Shown here: positions 8,520 to 18,939 of the stretch, in pieces | How positions within the stretch are numbered: the stretch's first letter is position 1 | How the letters are laid out: each line of letters starts with the position of its first letter | Assembly: GCF_028553885.1 (NCBI RefSeq) | Contig: NZ_CP067170.1 | Span: 62,001-126,000 of the forward strand | DNA from: Paracoccus aestuarii | Lineage (GTDB): Bacteria; Pseudomonadota; Alphaproteobacteria; Rhodobacterales; Rhodobacteraceae | Length of the DNA stretch: 64,000 bases | Direction of reading: 5' to 3' | The notes under the pieces: model-generated | Told to the model about the DNA's origin: nothing | The model's database searches: none | The model's input: only the letters and a program-made list of their open reading frames with translations | Made by a program: the position numbers and the translations under genes

Positions 8520-9272
8520 TCAGCCGGGCAGGGTGACGACGATCGCGCCGCGCCGGGTCGCAACGATGGTGTGCTCATACTGCACGACCGGCGCTGGCGG
8601 GTCGCTGTAGAGCGTCCATTCATCATCCTCGCCCCCGCGCGCCCACCGCCCGCCGCGCGACAGGAAGGGCTCGACCGTCAGGACCAGCCCGTCATGGATG
8701 CGGCGGCGGTCGCCCTTGGTGGGCCAGGTGGCGATCTCCTCCGGGGCCTCGTGCAGGGCGCGGCCGACACCGTGGCTGGCCAGGTTGCGGATCAGCGTAT
8801 AGCCCCGCTGCGCCGCGAAGGCGCCGACGGCCTGGCCGATCCCAGCCAAGGGCCGCTGATGGCCCACCTGGGCGATGCCGATCTGCAGCGCGCGCCGCCC
8901 GTCGCGGCACAGGCGCGCGACCGCGGGCGGGGCGGCACCCAGGCAGAAGCTGGCCCCGGTATCCGCGAAATACCCGTCCAGCGAGGCCGAGACATCGATA
9001 TTCACCAGATCCCCCGCCGCCAGCCGGCGATCGCCGGGGATGCCATGGCCGATCTCCTCGTTGACGCTGATGCAGGTCGCGCCGGGAAAGTCATAGGTCG
9101 CCTCCGGTGCGGGGATGGCACCCGCGCGGTCCAGCAGGTCGCGGCCGATGCCGTCCAGCTCGCGCGTGGTCATGCCGGGCTCCATCGCGGCGGCCATGGC
9201 CTGCAGGGTGTTGGCCACGATCCTGCCCGTGCGCCGCAGCGCGTCCAGCTCTTCCTGTTGCGTGATGGTCAT
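8520..9272 (-). CDS. map: Type I methionine aminopeptidase
   Basis: This 250-aa protein removes the initiator methionine from nascent proteins. Expected landmarks are present: the conserved His in EEIGHGIPG, the metal ligands in NIDVSASLDGYFADTGASF (two Asp), HGVGRALHEAPE (His), a Glu in TVEPF and a final Glu in QYEHTIV. No N-terminal zinc-finger extension is present. Alphaproteobacteria often carry more than one map-like gene, and the divergent features here (ADTGASF) suggest that this may be the accessory copy. Confidence 0.88.
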   Translation of the reverse strand: MTITQQEELDALRRTGRIVANTLQAMAAAMEPGMTTRELDGIGRDLLDRAGAIPAPEATYDFPGATCISVNEEIGHGIPGDRRLAAGDLVNIDVSASLDGYFADTGASFCLGAAPPAVARLCRDGRRALQIGIAQVGHQRPLAGIGQAVGAFAAQRGYTLIRNLASHGVGRALHEAPEEIATWPTKGDRRRIHDGLVLTVEPFLSRGGRWARGGEDDEWTLYSDPPAPVVQYEHTIVATRRGAIVVTLPG

Positions 9273-9320
9273 CGGTCCCCGTCCTGTCCTGTCCGGGGCA
9301 CCCGAGCACCCCCTGCGGCG

Positions 9321-9704
9321 TCAGTCCTGCCAGAACAGCAGCAGCACCCGGCAATGCCCCGCCACCGCCGCCCCGATGGATATCGCGCCGTCCCGCGGCC
9401 CCGATCCCCATTGCGACAGGCCCGCGCCCTCGGCCTGTCGCGCGGGGTCCAGGGTGAAGGCGATGCCCTGACCCGCGCCGCGCGGCTTCGGGCTGGCCCG
9501 CCACAGCCGCGTGCCGACCGGCAGGCCCATGGCACGCTGCGCGAAATCCCCCGCCGCGCACCAGTAATCCGTGTCGGTCCGCCCGCCATGGAAGGCAACG
9601 GCGATCTCGGTCGGGCCGGTCTGCGCGGCCTCCATCCCGTTGCGCGTGGTGAAGGCCGATGCGGGCACAGGCAGGGCCAGCAGCAGCAGGGCGATCATCC
9701 GCAT
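9321..9704 (-). CDS. Small secreted protein of unknown function
   Basis: This 127-aa protein starts with a clear signal peptide (MRMIALLLLALPVPASAF, cleavage likely after ASA), so it should be periplasmic. The mature part has two cysteines that could form a disulfide and a stretch VGTRLWRASPKPRG. I do not recognise a family. It lies 48 bp upstream of map on the same strand. A GAAAGGACC ribosome-binding site precedes the ATG. Confidence 0.7.
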   Translation of the reverse strand: MRMIALLLLALPVPASAFTTRNGMEAAQTGPTEIAVAFHGGRTDTDYWCAAGDFAQRAMGLPVGTRLWRASPKPRGAGQGIAFTLDPARQAEGAGLSQWGSGPRDGAISIGAAVAGHCRVLLLFWQD

Positions 9705-9807
9705 GGCGACGGTCCTTTCGTGATGCGCGGCCCGTCTCGCTTGGCCAATGCGCGGTGCCGGGTCCGGGTTCCGCGCGGGCCGCGCCGACCCCCGGCCGAT
9801 CAGGCGG

Positions 9808-9860
9808 GTAATGGATTACATTTTTTGTTGACGCATGCGCGATCACCATGAGATGCCTAA
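9808..9860 (+). promoter_or_regulatory. Possible promoter/operator of the sugar ABC operon
   Basis: The 244-bp spacer before the binding-protein gene is locally AT-richer. It holds the perfect palindrome GTAATGGATTAC (9808-9819), then a T-run and TTGACG (9828-9833), a good -35 box. The -10 is not clear (AGATGC or CCTAAA further on). This is a weak call based on pattern only. Confidence 0.3.
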
Positions 9861-9948
9861 ACAGCAATCGTTTACATTGGCAGGGGAGAGGCCAAGCCGA
9901 TTGCTCCGGGCGGCGCGACCGCGACCGGACAACACGGGAGGATGAACA

Positions 9949-11187
9949 ATGCAGACGACCTCGATGCGCCGCCTTCTGGCGGGCGCAGCCCTGACGATGA
10001 TGCCTGCCGCCACGATGGCGGCCGATCTTGAGGTGACGCACTGGTGGACCTCGGGCGGGGAGGCCGCCGCCGTGCAGGAACTGGCCCGCATCTTCGAGGA
10101 ACAGACCGACCACAACTGGGTGGACGGCGCCATCGCGGGGTCGGGATCGACCGCGCGGCCGATCATGGTGTCGCGCATCATCGGCGGCGATCCGATGGGC
10201 GCCACCCAGTTCAACCACGGCCTGCAGGCGCAGGAGCTGGTCGAGGCGGGCCTGATGCAGGACCTGACCGAGGTGGCCGAGGCGAATGGCTGGGCCGATT
10301 TCATCAACCCGCCCTCGCTGCTGGAGGCCTGCACGCTGGACGGGCGCATCTATTGCGCGCCGATCAACATCCATTCGCCGCAATGGATGTGGACCTCGCA
10401 TGCCGCCTTCGAGGCCGCGGGCGTCGAACCCGCCACCACCTGGGAGGAGCTGAAGGCCGCCGCGCCCGCGCTGCGCAATGCGGGCATCCTGCCCTTGGCG
10501 CAGGGGATGCAGGGCTGGCAGACCTCGCTGCTGCTCAATGCCATGATCTCGGGGATCGGGGGGGCGGATTTCTACCTCTCGGCCTATCAGGCCCGCGACG
10601 AGGAGACGCTGCGCAGCGACACGATGCGCCAGATCTGGGAGGAGCTGGCTATCGCGCGCGAGCTATCGCAGGGCGGCAACCTGTCGGACTGGAACATGGC
10701 CACGAACCGGCTGATCGAGGGCACCGCCGCGGCCCAGGTCATGGGTGACTGGGCGCAGGGTGAATTCGCGCTGGCGGGCCAGAGCGCGGGCAGCGATTAC
10801 GGCTGCAATATCGGCCTGGGCGGCGAGCCCTATATCGCCACGGGGGGCGACGCGATCTATTTCCCCGTCAACCGCGACGAGGGCGTGTCCGAGGCGCAGC
10901 GCGCCCTGGCCGAGGTGATCACCGGCCCCGAGGCGCAGGTCGCCTTCAACGCCGCCAAGGGGTCGCTGCCGATCCGCGGCGACATCGACCTGACCGAGGT
11001 GAACGCCTGCACCCAGCTGGGGCTGGAGACGCTGGCGGCGGGCAACACCATCCCTTCGATCGACATGATGCTGTCATCGGACACGCGCGGCCAGATCGAG
11101 GACCTGACGGCCGAATTCTTCGGCTCCGACCTCGGCGCCGAGGATGCGCATGAGCGTCACGTGCGCATCGTGATGTCCGAGATGTAA
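9949..11187 (+). CDS. Sugar ABC transporter substrate-binding protein
   Basis: This 412-aa extracellular solute-binding protein (family 1) has a signal peptide with cleavage expected after ATMA, followed by LEVTHWWTSGGEA. It captures a sugar in the periplasm for the membrane partners encoded next. The start is set by GGGAGGATG just upstream. A stable hairpin lies between this gene and the first permease gene, consistent with higher expression of the binding protein. Because isomerase and dehydrogenase genes follow in the same operon, the ligand is probably a carbohydrate or glycoside. It cannot be named here. Confidence 0.9.
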   Translation: MQTTSMRRLLAGAALTMMPAATMAADLEVTHWWTSGGEAAAVQELARIFEEQTDHNWVDGAIAGSGSTARPIMVSRIIGGDPMGATQFNHGLQAQELVEAGLMQDLTEVAEANGWADFINPPSLLEACTLDGRIYCAPINIHSPQWMWTSHAAFEAAGVEPATTWEELKAAAPALRNAGILPLAQGMQGWQTSLLLNAMISGIGGADFYLSAYQARDEETLRSDTMRQIWEELAIARELSQGGNLSDWNMATNRLIEGTAAAQVMGDWAQGEFALAGQSAGSDYGCNIGLGGEPYIATGGDAIYFPVNRDEGVSEAQRALAEVITGPEAQVAFNAAKGSLPIRGDIDLTEVNACTQLGLETLAAGNTIPSIDMMLSSDTRGQIEDLTAEFFGSDLGAEDAHERHVRIVMSEM

Positions 11188-11194
11188 GGCCGCC

Positions 11195-11229
11195 GCCCGG
11201 CCCCCATGCGCGATGCGTGGGCGCCGGGC
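11195..11229 (+). terminator. Intercistronic hairpin after the binding-protein gene
   Basis: GCCCGGC-C-CCCA at the left and the matching TGGG-C-GCCGGGC at the right form an imperfect stem around GCGCGATGCG. There is no T-run, so it is more likely an mRNA-stabilising or attenuating hairpin than a full terminator. The operon continues after it. Confidence 0.5.
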
Positions 11230-11256
11230 ACCCGCCCTTTGACCGGAGGCATTGCC

Positions 11257-12150
11257 ATGGCCCGTTCCGGCCCGCCCCTCCGCCTGTTCCAGAACTGGCA
11301 GGCGAAACTTGCCGCCATGCCCATGATCCTGACCGCGCTGGTCATCTTCATCGGCTGCTCGCTCTGGACGGTGGTCTATTCCTTCACCAGCTCGCGCCTG
11401 CTGCCGCGGCTGGATTTCGTGGGCCTCGCGCAATACGAGCGGCTGTGGTCCACGCCCCGCTGGCAGGTCTCGATCGAGAACCTGGCGGTCTATGGCGTCC
11501 TGTCGCTGATCCTGACCCTGGCCATCGGCTTTCTGCTGGCCGTGCTGCTGGACCAGAAGATCCGCTTCGAGGACGGTTTCCGCACGATCATCCTGTTTCC
11601 CTATGCGCTCAGCTTCATCGTAACGGGCGTGGTCTGGCAATGGATCCTGAACCCCGATTTCGGGCTGCAGCATATCGGGCGCAGCATGGGGTTTTCGACC
11701 TTCACCTTCGATCCGCTGAACGATCCGAACCTGGTGATCCTGGCGCTGCTGGCGGCGGGCATCTGGCAGGGGGCGGGGCTGACCACCGTGATCCTGCTGG
11801 CGGGGCTGCGCGGCATCGACGAGGACGTGTGGAAGGCCGCGCGCGTCGACGGCATCCCGGCCTGGAAGACCTACATCTTCATCATCCTGCCGATGATGAA
11901 GCCGGTCTTTGCGACCTGCATCGTGCTGATTTCGGCCGGGATCATCAAGCTCTACGATCTGGTCGTGGCGCTGACGCGGGGCGGGCCGGGGATCGCGTCC
12001 GAGGTGCCGGCGAAATACGTCTATGACTACATGTTCGGCAACCAGAACCTGGGCCAGGGCTTTGCGGCCTCGACCATGATGCTGGCCGCGGTGCTGGCGA
12101 TCATCATCCCCTTCGCGCTGTTCCGGATGGGGAGGAAACGCCATGTCTGA
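11257..12150 (+). CDS. Sugar ABC transporter permease (MalF/UgpA type)
   Basis: This 297-aa inner-membrane protein has about six hydrophobic segments. A binding-protein-dependent transport motif lies near residues 185-210 (EDVWKAARVDGIPAWKTY), which contacts the ATPase. I chose the ATG at 11257 because GGAGG lies 7 bases before it. The in-frame ATG at 11206 falls inside the intercistronic hairpin and has no ribosome-binding site. Its last 8 bp overlap the second permease gene, as in translationally coupled permease pairs. Confidence 0.9.
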   Translation: MARSGPPLRLFQNWQAKLAAMPMILTALVIFIGCSLWTVVYSFTSSRLLPRLDFVGLAQYERLWSTPRWQVSIENLAVYGVLSLILTLAIGFLLAVLLDQKIRFEDGFRTIILFPYALSFIVTGVVWQWILNPDFGLQHIGRSMGFSTFTFDPLNDPNLVILALLAAGIWQGAGLTTVILLAGLRGIDEDVWKAARVDGIPAWKTYIFIILPMMKPVFATCIVLISAGIIKLYDLVVALTRGGPGIASEVPAKYVYDYMFGNQNLGQGFAASTMMLAAVLAIIIPFALFRMGRKRHV

Positions 12151-13063
12151 CGCAGCCTTCCCCACCCCGCGCGGGCGCCTGCTGGACGGCCCCGCGGGCA
12201 TCGCCCCCACGCGGCGCATGAACCCCAAGCGGATCATGGTCTATGGCGGGCTGATCGTCTTCTCGATCTATTACCTGCTGCCGCTCTGGGTCATGGTCAT
12301 GACCTCGCTGAAGGGCATGCCCGAGATCCGCATGGGCAACATCTTCGCTCCGCCGATGGAGATCACCTTCGAGCCTTGGGTCAAGGCCTGGTCCCAGGCC
12401 TGCACCGGCCTGAACTGCGACGGGCTGTCGCGCGGCTTCTGGAATTCGGTCGCGATCACCGTGCCCGCCACGATCCTGTCCATCGCGGTGGCGGCGGTGA
12501 ACGGCTATGCGCTGGTCAACTGGCGCTTCAAGGGGTCCGAGGTGTTCTTCACCATCCTGATCTTCGGCGCCTTCATCCCCTATCAGGTGATGATCTATCC
12601 CATCGTCATCATCCTGCGGGAACTGGGGCTGATGGGGTCGGTCTGGGGGCTGGTGCTGGTCCATGTCGTCTTCGGCATGCCGATCATCACGCTGCTGTTC
12701 CGCAACTATTTCAGCTCGCTGCCGCCGGAACTGTTCAAGGCGGCCCGCGTCGATGGCGCAGGCTTCTGGGGCATCTTCCTGCGCGTGCTGGTGCCGATGT
12801 CGCTGCCGATCTTCACCGTGGCGGTCATCCTGCAGGTGACGGGCATCTGGAATGATTTTCTGTTCGGGGTGATCTATACCCGGCCCGACAGCTATCCGAT
12901 GACCGTGCAGCTGAACAACATCGTCAATTCGGTCCAAGGTGTGCGCGAATACAACGTCAACATGGCCGCGACCCTGCTGACGGGGCTGGTGCCGCTGACG
13001 ATCTATTTCCTCTCTGGCAAACTCTTCGTCCGCGGCATCGCCGCAGGCGCCGTGAAAGGCTGA
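12143..13063 (+). CDS. Sugar ABC transporter permease (MalG/UgpE type)
   Basis: This 306-aa protein has about six membrane segments and the EAA-type motif (PPELFKAARVDGAGFWGIF) near residues 193-211. It pairs with the preceding permease to form the membrane channel. Translation is probably coupled through the 8-bp overlap with the upstream gene. It ends 3 bp before the ATPase gene. Confidence 0.9.
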   Translation: MSDAAFPTPRGRLLDGPAGIAPTRRMNPKRIMVYGGLIVFSIYYLLPLWVMVMTSLKGMPEIRMGNIFAPPMEITFEPWVKAWSQACTGLNCDGLSRGFWNSVAITVPATILSIAVAAVNGYALVNWRFKGSEVFFTILIFGAFIPYQVMIYPIVIILRELGLMGSVWGLVLVHVVFGMPIITLLFRNYFSSLPPELFKAARVDGAGFWGIFLRVLVPMSLPIFTVAVILQVTGIWNDFLFGVIYTRPDSYPMTVQLNNIVNSVQGVREYNVNMAATLLTGLVPLTIYFLSGKLFVRGIAAGAVKG

Positions 13064-13066
13064 CCC

Positions 13067-14155
<1,089 letters not shown>

Positions 14156-14172
14156 CCTTTCCCACGGAGAAG

Positions 14173-14928
14173 ATGATGAAACTGTCCCTGCAACTCTATT
14201 CGGCCCGGTTCGCCACCCCCTATGCCGAGGTGATCCGCCGCCTCGGGGCGATCGGCTATGACGCGGCCGAGGGCTATGGCGGCGCCTTCGACGAGCTGCC
14301 CGCCATCGCCGAGGCGCTGTCCCAAGCCGGGATGACCATGCCCTCGCTGCATGTGGCGCTGGACCTGGTGGAACAGGATCCCGACCGCGTGGCGCGGATC
14401 GCGGCCGAGGTCGGCGCGACGATGATCTTCGCCCCCCATGTCGCCCCCGACCAGCGCCCCGCGGATGCCGACGGCTGGCGCGCCTTCGCCGCCCGTCTGG
14501 CCGCCGCGCATGGGGCGATGGCCGAACGCGGCCTCGGCTTCGGCTGGCACAACCATGATTTCGAATTCCACGCCCTGCCCGGCGGCCAGACGCCCATGGG
14601 CATCATCCTGGACGAGGCGCCCATGATCGATTGGGAGGCCGACATCGCCTGGATCATCCGCGGCGGGGCCGATCCGCTGGCTTGGATCGAGACATACGGC
14701 CCGCGCATCACCGCCGCCCACTTCAAGGACATCGCGCCGGAAGGTGAGAAGGCGGATGAGGATGGCTGGGCCGATCCCGGCACCGGCACGATGGACTGGG
14801 CCGCGATCATCGACGCCCTGCGGACCCATGCGCGGGTCGAAGTGCTGGTCGCCGAACATGACAAGCCATCCGATTTCGACCGTTTCGCGACCCAGGCCCA
14901 TGCCGCCTGGCAGACCCTGAAAGGCTGA
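14173..14928 (+). CDS. Sugar phosphate isomerase/epimerase (AP endonuclease 2 TIM barrel)
   Basis: This 251-aa protein has the xylose-isomerase-like TIM-barrel fold. Visible elements are LQLYSARF at the start, the metal-site pattern GWHNHDFEF near residues 125-133, WEADIAW near 155, HFKDI and the late EHDKP. These enzymes isomerise, epimerise or dehydrate (keto)sugars using one divalent metal. It begins 17 bp after the ATPase gene and ends 4 bp before a Gfo/Idh dehydrogenase gene. An ATG doublet makes the start ambiguous by one codon. The substrate is unknown. Confidence 0.85.
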   Translation: MMKLSLQLYSARFATPYAEVIRRLGAIGYDAAEGYGGAFDELPAIAEALSQAGMTMPSLHVALDLVEQDPDRVARIAAEVGATMIFAPHVAPDQRPADADGWRAFAARLAAAHGAMAERGLGFGWHNHDFEFHALPGGQTPMGIILDEAPMIDWEADIAWIIRGGADPLAWIETYGPRITAAHFKDIAPEGEKADEDGWADPGTGTMDWAAIIDALRTHARVEVLVAEHDKPSDFDRFATQAHAAWQTLKG

Positions 14929-14932
14929 TCCC

Positions 14933-16093
14933 ATGACCCAATCCGCCAGTGACCTGAGACTGGGCCTGATCGGGGCCGGCAATATCTCGTCCTCCTATCT
15001 GGGGCGGGCGCCGCATTACAACGGCATCCGCTTCGTCGCGGTGGCCGATCGCGACCCCGCCGCGGCCGAGGCGCGGGCCGCCGAATTCGGCATCGAGGCC
15101 CGCAGCGTCGATGCGCTGCTGGACAGCGACGACATCGACCTGATCGTGAACCTGACCGTCCCCGCCGCGCATTTCGACATCTCGCGCCGCATCCTGCAGT
15201 CGGGCAAGCATGTCTATTCCGAAAAGCCCTATGTCCTGACCCTGGAGGAGGGGCGTGCCTTGGCCGCCATCGCCGCCGAGGCGGGGCTGCGTGTGGGTTC
15301 GGCCCCTGACACCTTCTTCGGGACCAGCCACCAGCTGGCGCGGCATATCCTGGACAGCGGCGCGATCGGCCGCGTCACCTCGGGGACCTGCGCGGTCATG
15401 TCCAGCGGCATGGAAAGCTGGCATCCGAACCCGGATTTCTTCTTTCTGAAGGGCGGCGGGCCGGTGCTGGATCTTGGGCCCTACTACATCTCGAACCTGG
15501 TGCAGCTGCTGGGGCCGGTGGCACGCGTGGCAGCCCTCGCCGCGACGCCCAGCACGACGCGCACCATCGGATCGGCCGCCCGCAAGGGCCAGCAGGTGCC
15601 GGTCGAGACCCCCACCACCATCCACGCCCTGCTGGAGTTCCACAACGGCGCGATCATCAGCTTTCAGTCCAGCTGGGACGTCCATCAGCACGACCTGCAG
15701 CCCATGGCGCTCTATGGGACCGAGGGCACGCTGCATGTCCCCGACCCGAACTTCTTCGACGGCGCGGTCCGCGTCACCCGCCGGGCCGAGCCTGCGGCGC
15801 TGCCGGATTGGGACCACCCGCTCGGGCCCGCGAACCGGATGACGAATGACGGCCGCCACGTCGCCGATTACCGTGCGGCGGGCCTGGCCGACATGGCGCT
15901 GGCCATCGCCCAAGACCGCCCGCATCGCTGCAATGACGAAGTGGCGCTGCATGTGGTCGAGGTGATGACCGCCATCCTGCAATCGGGCGAGGAGGGGCGT
16001 TTCGTCCCCATGACCACCACCTGCGCCCGCCCCGAGGCATTGGACCCCGCCGCCGCCGGGCTGCTGCTGGCCGGCCGGACCGTCCCGGCCTGA
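14933..16093 (+). CDS. Gfo/Idh/MocA family oxidoreductase
   Basis: This 386-aa NAD(P)-dependent dehydrogenase has the Rossmann turn GLIGAGNISSSYLGR near residues 12-26, the catalytic EKPYVLTLEEG region near 95-105, and the C-terminal domain with GGGPVLDLGPYYI. It sits between two TIM-barrel isomerase genes. Together these could form an oxidation-isomerisation route for the imported sugar, as seen for 3-keto-glycoside or inositol-type pathways. That pathway assignment is inference. It differs clearly from the Gfo/Idh protein at the window start. Confidence 0.88.
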   Translation: MTQSASDLRLGLIGAGNISSSYLGRAPHYNGIRFVAVADRDPAAAEARAAEFGIEARSVDALLDSDDIDLIVNLTVPAAHFDISRRILQSGKHVYSEKPYVLTLEEGRALAAIAAEAGLRVGSAPDTFFGTSHQLARHILDSGAIGRVTSGTCAVMSSGMESWHPNPDFFFLKGGGPVLDLGPYYISNLVQLLGPVARVAALAATPSTTRTIGSAARKGQQVPVETPTTIHALLEFHNGAIISFQSSWDVHQHDLQPMALYGTEGTLHVPDPNFFDGAVRVTRRAEPAALPDWDHPLGPANRMTNDGRHVADYRAAGLADMALAIAQDRPHRCNDEVALHVVEVMTAILQSGEEGRFVPMTTTCARPEALDPAAAGLLLAGRTVPA

Positions 16094-16107
16094 GAGAGGG
16101 GTCCGTC

Positions 16108-17178
16108 ATGGCAACCGACCACCAGCGGGGCATCAAGGGCCCCGCGATCTTTCTGGCGCAGTTCGCGGGCGACGCGGCCCCCTTCGACACGCTGCCGAAT
16201 ATCACCCGTTGGGCGGCGGATCTGGGCTATCTGGGCATCCAGCTGCCGGTCGATGCGCGCTTCATCGACATCGACCGCGCCGCCGAATCCAAGGATTACT
16301 GCGACGAGATCGCCGGCATCTGCCATGAGGCCGGCGTCCAAATCACCGAGCTGTCGACCCATCTGCAGGGCCAGCTAGTCGCGGTGCATCCCGCCTATGC
16401 CGCGCAGTTCGACGGCTTTGCCCCCGAGGCGCTGCGGGGCCAGCCGCGCGCCCAATCCGAATGGGCGGCGGATCAGGTCGTCAAGGCCGCCCGCGCCTCG
16501 CGCCATCTGGGCCTCGACGTGCAGGTGGGGTTTTCGGGCGCGCTGGCCTGGCCCTATCTCTATCCCTGGCCGCAGCGGCCCGCGGGGCTGATCGACGAGG
16601 CCTTTGCCGAGCTGGCGCGCCGCTGGCGGCCGATCCTCGACGCACATGAGACGCAGGGCGTCGATTACGCCTTCGAGCTGCATCCGGGCGAGGACCTGAT
16701 GGACGGCGTCAGCTTCGAGCGGTTCCTCGACGCGGCGGGCGGCCATGCCCGCGCGGCGATCAACTACGACCCGTCGCATTTCGTGCTGCAGCAGATGGAT
16801 TACCTGGGCTTCATCGACCATTACGCCAACCGCATCCGGGCCTTTCATGTCAAGGATGCGGAATTCCTGCCCTCGGCCCGGCAGGGGGTCTATTCGGGCT
16901 TTTCCGACTGGACCGGGCGGGCGGGACGGTTCCGCAGCCTGGGCGACGGGCAGGTGGATTTCGCGGGCGTCTTCTCGCGGCTGACGCTGGCGGGGTATCG
17001 GGGCTGGGCGGTGCTGGAATGGGAATGCTGCGTGAAATCCGCGGCCCAAGGCGCGGCCGAGGGCGCCCCCTTCATCGCCGCCCATCTGATCGACCCGACC
17101 GAAACCGCCTTCGACGATTTCGCCGGCGGCACGGCGCGCGACCCCGGCGCGCTGAGGTCCATGCTGGGCCTGGGCTGA
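16108..17178 (+). CDS. Sugar phosphate isomerase/epimerase, second copy in operon
   Basis: This 356-aa TIM-barrel protein is longer than the isomerase at 14173. Metal-site elements are FELHPGEDL near residue 190, NYDPSHFVLQQMD, FHVKDAEF and a late WEWECC. GAGAGGGG precedes the start. It is the last gene of the sugar operon and is followed by a GC-rich inverted repeat. Members of this long group often act with a Gfo/Idh dehydrogenase in sugar alcohol or glycoside catabolism. The precise reaction is not known. Confidence 0.85.
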   Translation: MATDHQRGIKGPAIFLAQFAGDAAPFDTLPNITRWAADLGYLGIQLPVDARFIDIDRAAESKDYCDEIAGICHEAGVQITELSTHLQGQLVAVHPAYAAQFDGFAPEALRGQPRAQSEWAADQVVKAARASRHLGLDVQVGFSGALAWPYLYPWPQRPAGLIDEAFAELARRWRPILDAHETQGVDYAFELHPGEDLMDGVSFERFLDAAGGHARAAINYDPSHFVLQQMDYLGFIDHYANRIRAFHVKDAEFLPSARQGVYSGFSDWTGRAGRFRSLGDGQVDFAGVFSRLTLAGYRGWAVLEWECCVKSAAQGAAEGAPFIAAHLIDPTETAFDDFAGGTARDPGALRSMLGLG

Positions 17179-17181
17179 TCG

Positions 17182-17219
17182 CCCCGCCCCGGACGGAAAG
17201 ATGCCAGATCGGGGCGGGG
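17182..17219 (+). terminator. GC-rich inverted repeat at the end of the sugar operon
   Basis: CCCCGCCCC (17182-17190) pairs with GGGGCGGGG (17211-17219) across a 20-base loop directly after the last operon gene. No T-run follows, so strength as an intrinsic terminator is uncertain. Confidence 0.5.
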
Positions 17220-17256
17220 GGCGCCCATCTTCCGCACGATTAGTGCCAGCGTATAT

Positions 17257-17273
17257 GTGAATAGTCCATTCGC
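17257..17273. promoter_or_regulatory. Operator-like inverted repeat before the TRAP operon
   Basis: GTGAAT-AGTCC-ATTCGC has arms matching at five of six positions and lies about 90 bp before the TRAP binding-protein gene. No regulator gene is adjacent, so the binder is unknown. Confidence 0.3.
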
Positions 17274-17362
17274 GGCGGCCGGCTTTTCCCTATGATCCGG
17301 GGAAGGGGGGACAGGCCATGCGCGAAAGAATGACGGCCGTGATCACCAAGGGAGGAATGACA

Positions 17363-18397
17363 ATGACGGACCACAGAACGGCCCTCGGGGCGCTGCTGGG
17401 CGGGGTGCTGCTGGCCATGCCGGTCGCCGCGCAGGACATAACGCTGACGCTGCACCATTTCCTGGGCGCGCAGGCCCCGGCCCACAGCCAGATGCTGGAG
17501 CCTTGGGCCGAACGCATCGCCGAGGCCTCGGACGGGCGGGTGCGGATCGAGATCTATCCCTCGATGACCTTGGGCGGGCGCCCGCCCGAGCTGGTGAACC
17601 AGGTCCGCGACGGCGTCGTGGACATGATCTGGACGCTGAACGGCTATACGCCGGGCCTCTTTCCGCGGTCCGAGGTCTTCGAGCTGCCCAATGTCTTCGG
17701 CAACGACCCGGCGGCGGCGAACCTGGCCATGCGCGCGATGATGGACGAGCTGGCGCCGGATTTCGCGGGCACCGAGGTGCTGTTCCTGCACAGCCATGCC
17801 GGCAATGCCATCCAGACCGGCAGCATCGAGGCCCGCAGCCCCGCCGACCTGGCCGGCCGGGACCTGCGCACGCCGTCGCGGACCGGGGCCTGGGCGATCG
17901 AGGCCCTGGGCGGCAACGCCATCGCGATGCCGGTCCCCGAACTGCCCCAGGCCCTGCAGCGCGGCACCGTGGCCGGCGCCCTGATCCCGTGGGAGATCAT
18001 CGCGCCGCTGCAGCTGCAGGAACAGACCGATTTCCAGATCGAGGGGCATGACCGCTACCGTTTCGGGACCTCGGTGTTCCAGGTCTCGATGAACCAGGCG
18101 CGGTGGGACTCCCTGCCCGAGGACATCCGCCAGATCTTCCGCGACCATTCCGACGAGGCATGGCTGGCCGAGGTCGGCGCGATCTGGCGCGCCGCCGACG
18201 ACCGCGGCATCGGGCTGGCGGTCGATGCGGGCAACACCCATGTCACCCTGACCGAGGACGAGACCGCGGCCTTCCGCGACGCGCTGGAACCGGTTGTGCA
18301 GCGCTGGATCGACGACGTGACGCCGCAGGGCGTCGACGGCGCGGGGCTGGTCGCGCGGGCACGCGACGCCATCGCGGCACAGGCCGGGTCGGAATGA
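17363..18397 (+). CDS. TRAP transporter substrate-binding protein (DctP family)
   Basis: This 344-aa periplasmic binding protein has a signal peptide ending near AAQ (GGVLLAMPVAAQDITLTL). The DctP ligand-site region DLRTPSRTG near residue 165 carries the conserved Arg that usually grips a carboxylate. I chose the ATG at 17363 because GGAGGA lies 6 bases before it; the upstream ATGs at 17318, 17330 and 17357 lack such a site or overlap it. The ligand is likely an organic acid. The start codon of the small permease overlaps its stop (ATGA). Confidence 0.9.
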   Translation: MTDHRTALGALLGGVLLAMPVAAQDITLTLHHFLGAQAPAHSQMLEPWAERIAEASDGRVRIEIYPSMTLGGRPPELVNQVRDGVVDMIWTLNGYTPGLFPRSEVFELPNVFGNDPAAANLAMRAMMDELAPDFAGTEVLFLHSHAGNAIQTGSIEARSPADLAGRDLRTPSRTGAWAIEALGGNAIAMPVPELPQALQRGTVAGALIPWEIIAPLQLQEQTDFQIEGHDRYRFGTSVFQVSMNQARWDSLPEDIRQIFRDHSDEAWLAEVGAIWRAADDRGIGLAVDAGNTHVTLTEDETAAFRDALEPVVQRWIDDVTPQGVDGAGLVARARDAIAAQAGSE

Positions 18398-18939
18398 CCG
18401 CCAACCACCGTGCCAACCACCGCGCGACCCCCGGCCGGCGACTGGCCGGGGGGCTGCGCCGCGTCATCACCGCATGGGCCTTGGTCGGGGGGTGCCTGCT
18501 TCTGGGCATCGTCGCGGTCAATGTGCTGGCCGTCGCCTCGGGCGTGGCGGGCCAGCGCATCACCGGCGATTTCGAGATCACCGAGATGCTGGTCGCGGTC
18601 GCGGTCTTCTGCTTTCTGCCCTATTGCCAGATGACGGATGCGAATGTGACCGCCGACATCTTCACCGCCCGCGCCTCGCCGCGCATGATCGCGGTGCTGC
18701 GGCTGGCGGCATCGGTCGTGGCCCTGGCCTTCGCCGCGCTGCTGCTGTGGCGGATGGGCCTGGGGATGGGCGATCAGCGCCGCTTCGGCTATCGCACGAC
18801 GATCCTGCAGATCCCCATCTGGTGGGCCTTCGTGCCGATCCTGGTGTCCCTGACCCTGCTGGTCGCGGCCTCGGCGCTGACCCTGATCGAGAGCGGCCGC
18901 CGCATGGCCCGCCCCGAGGAGGCCCGCGATGCCCGCTGA
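18394..18939 (+). CDS. TRAP transporter small permease (DctQ family)
   Basis: This 181-aa membrane protein has about four hydrophobic helices and the DctQ pattern FEITEMLVAVAVFCFLPYCQ near residues 53-72. The ATG at 18394 overlaps the stop of the binding-protein gene by 4 bp, and its end overlaps the large permease gene by 11 bp, so all three are translationally coupled. It links the periplasmic binding protein to the DctM channel. Confidence 0.88.
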   Translation: MTANHRANHRATPGRRLAGGLRRVITAWALVGGCLLLGIVAVNVLAVASGVAGQRITGDFEITEMLVAVAVFCFLPYCQMTDANVTADIFTARASPRMIAVLRLAASVVALAFAALLLWRMGLGMGDQRRFGYRTTILQIPIWWAFVPILVSLTLLVAASALTLIESGRRMARPEEARDAR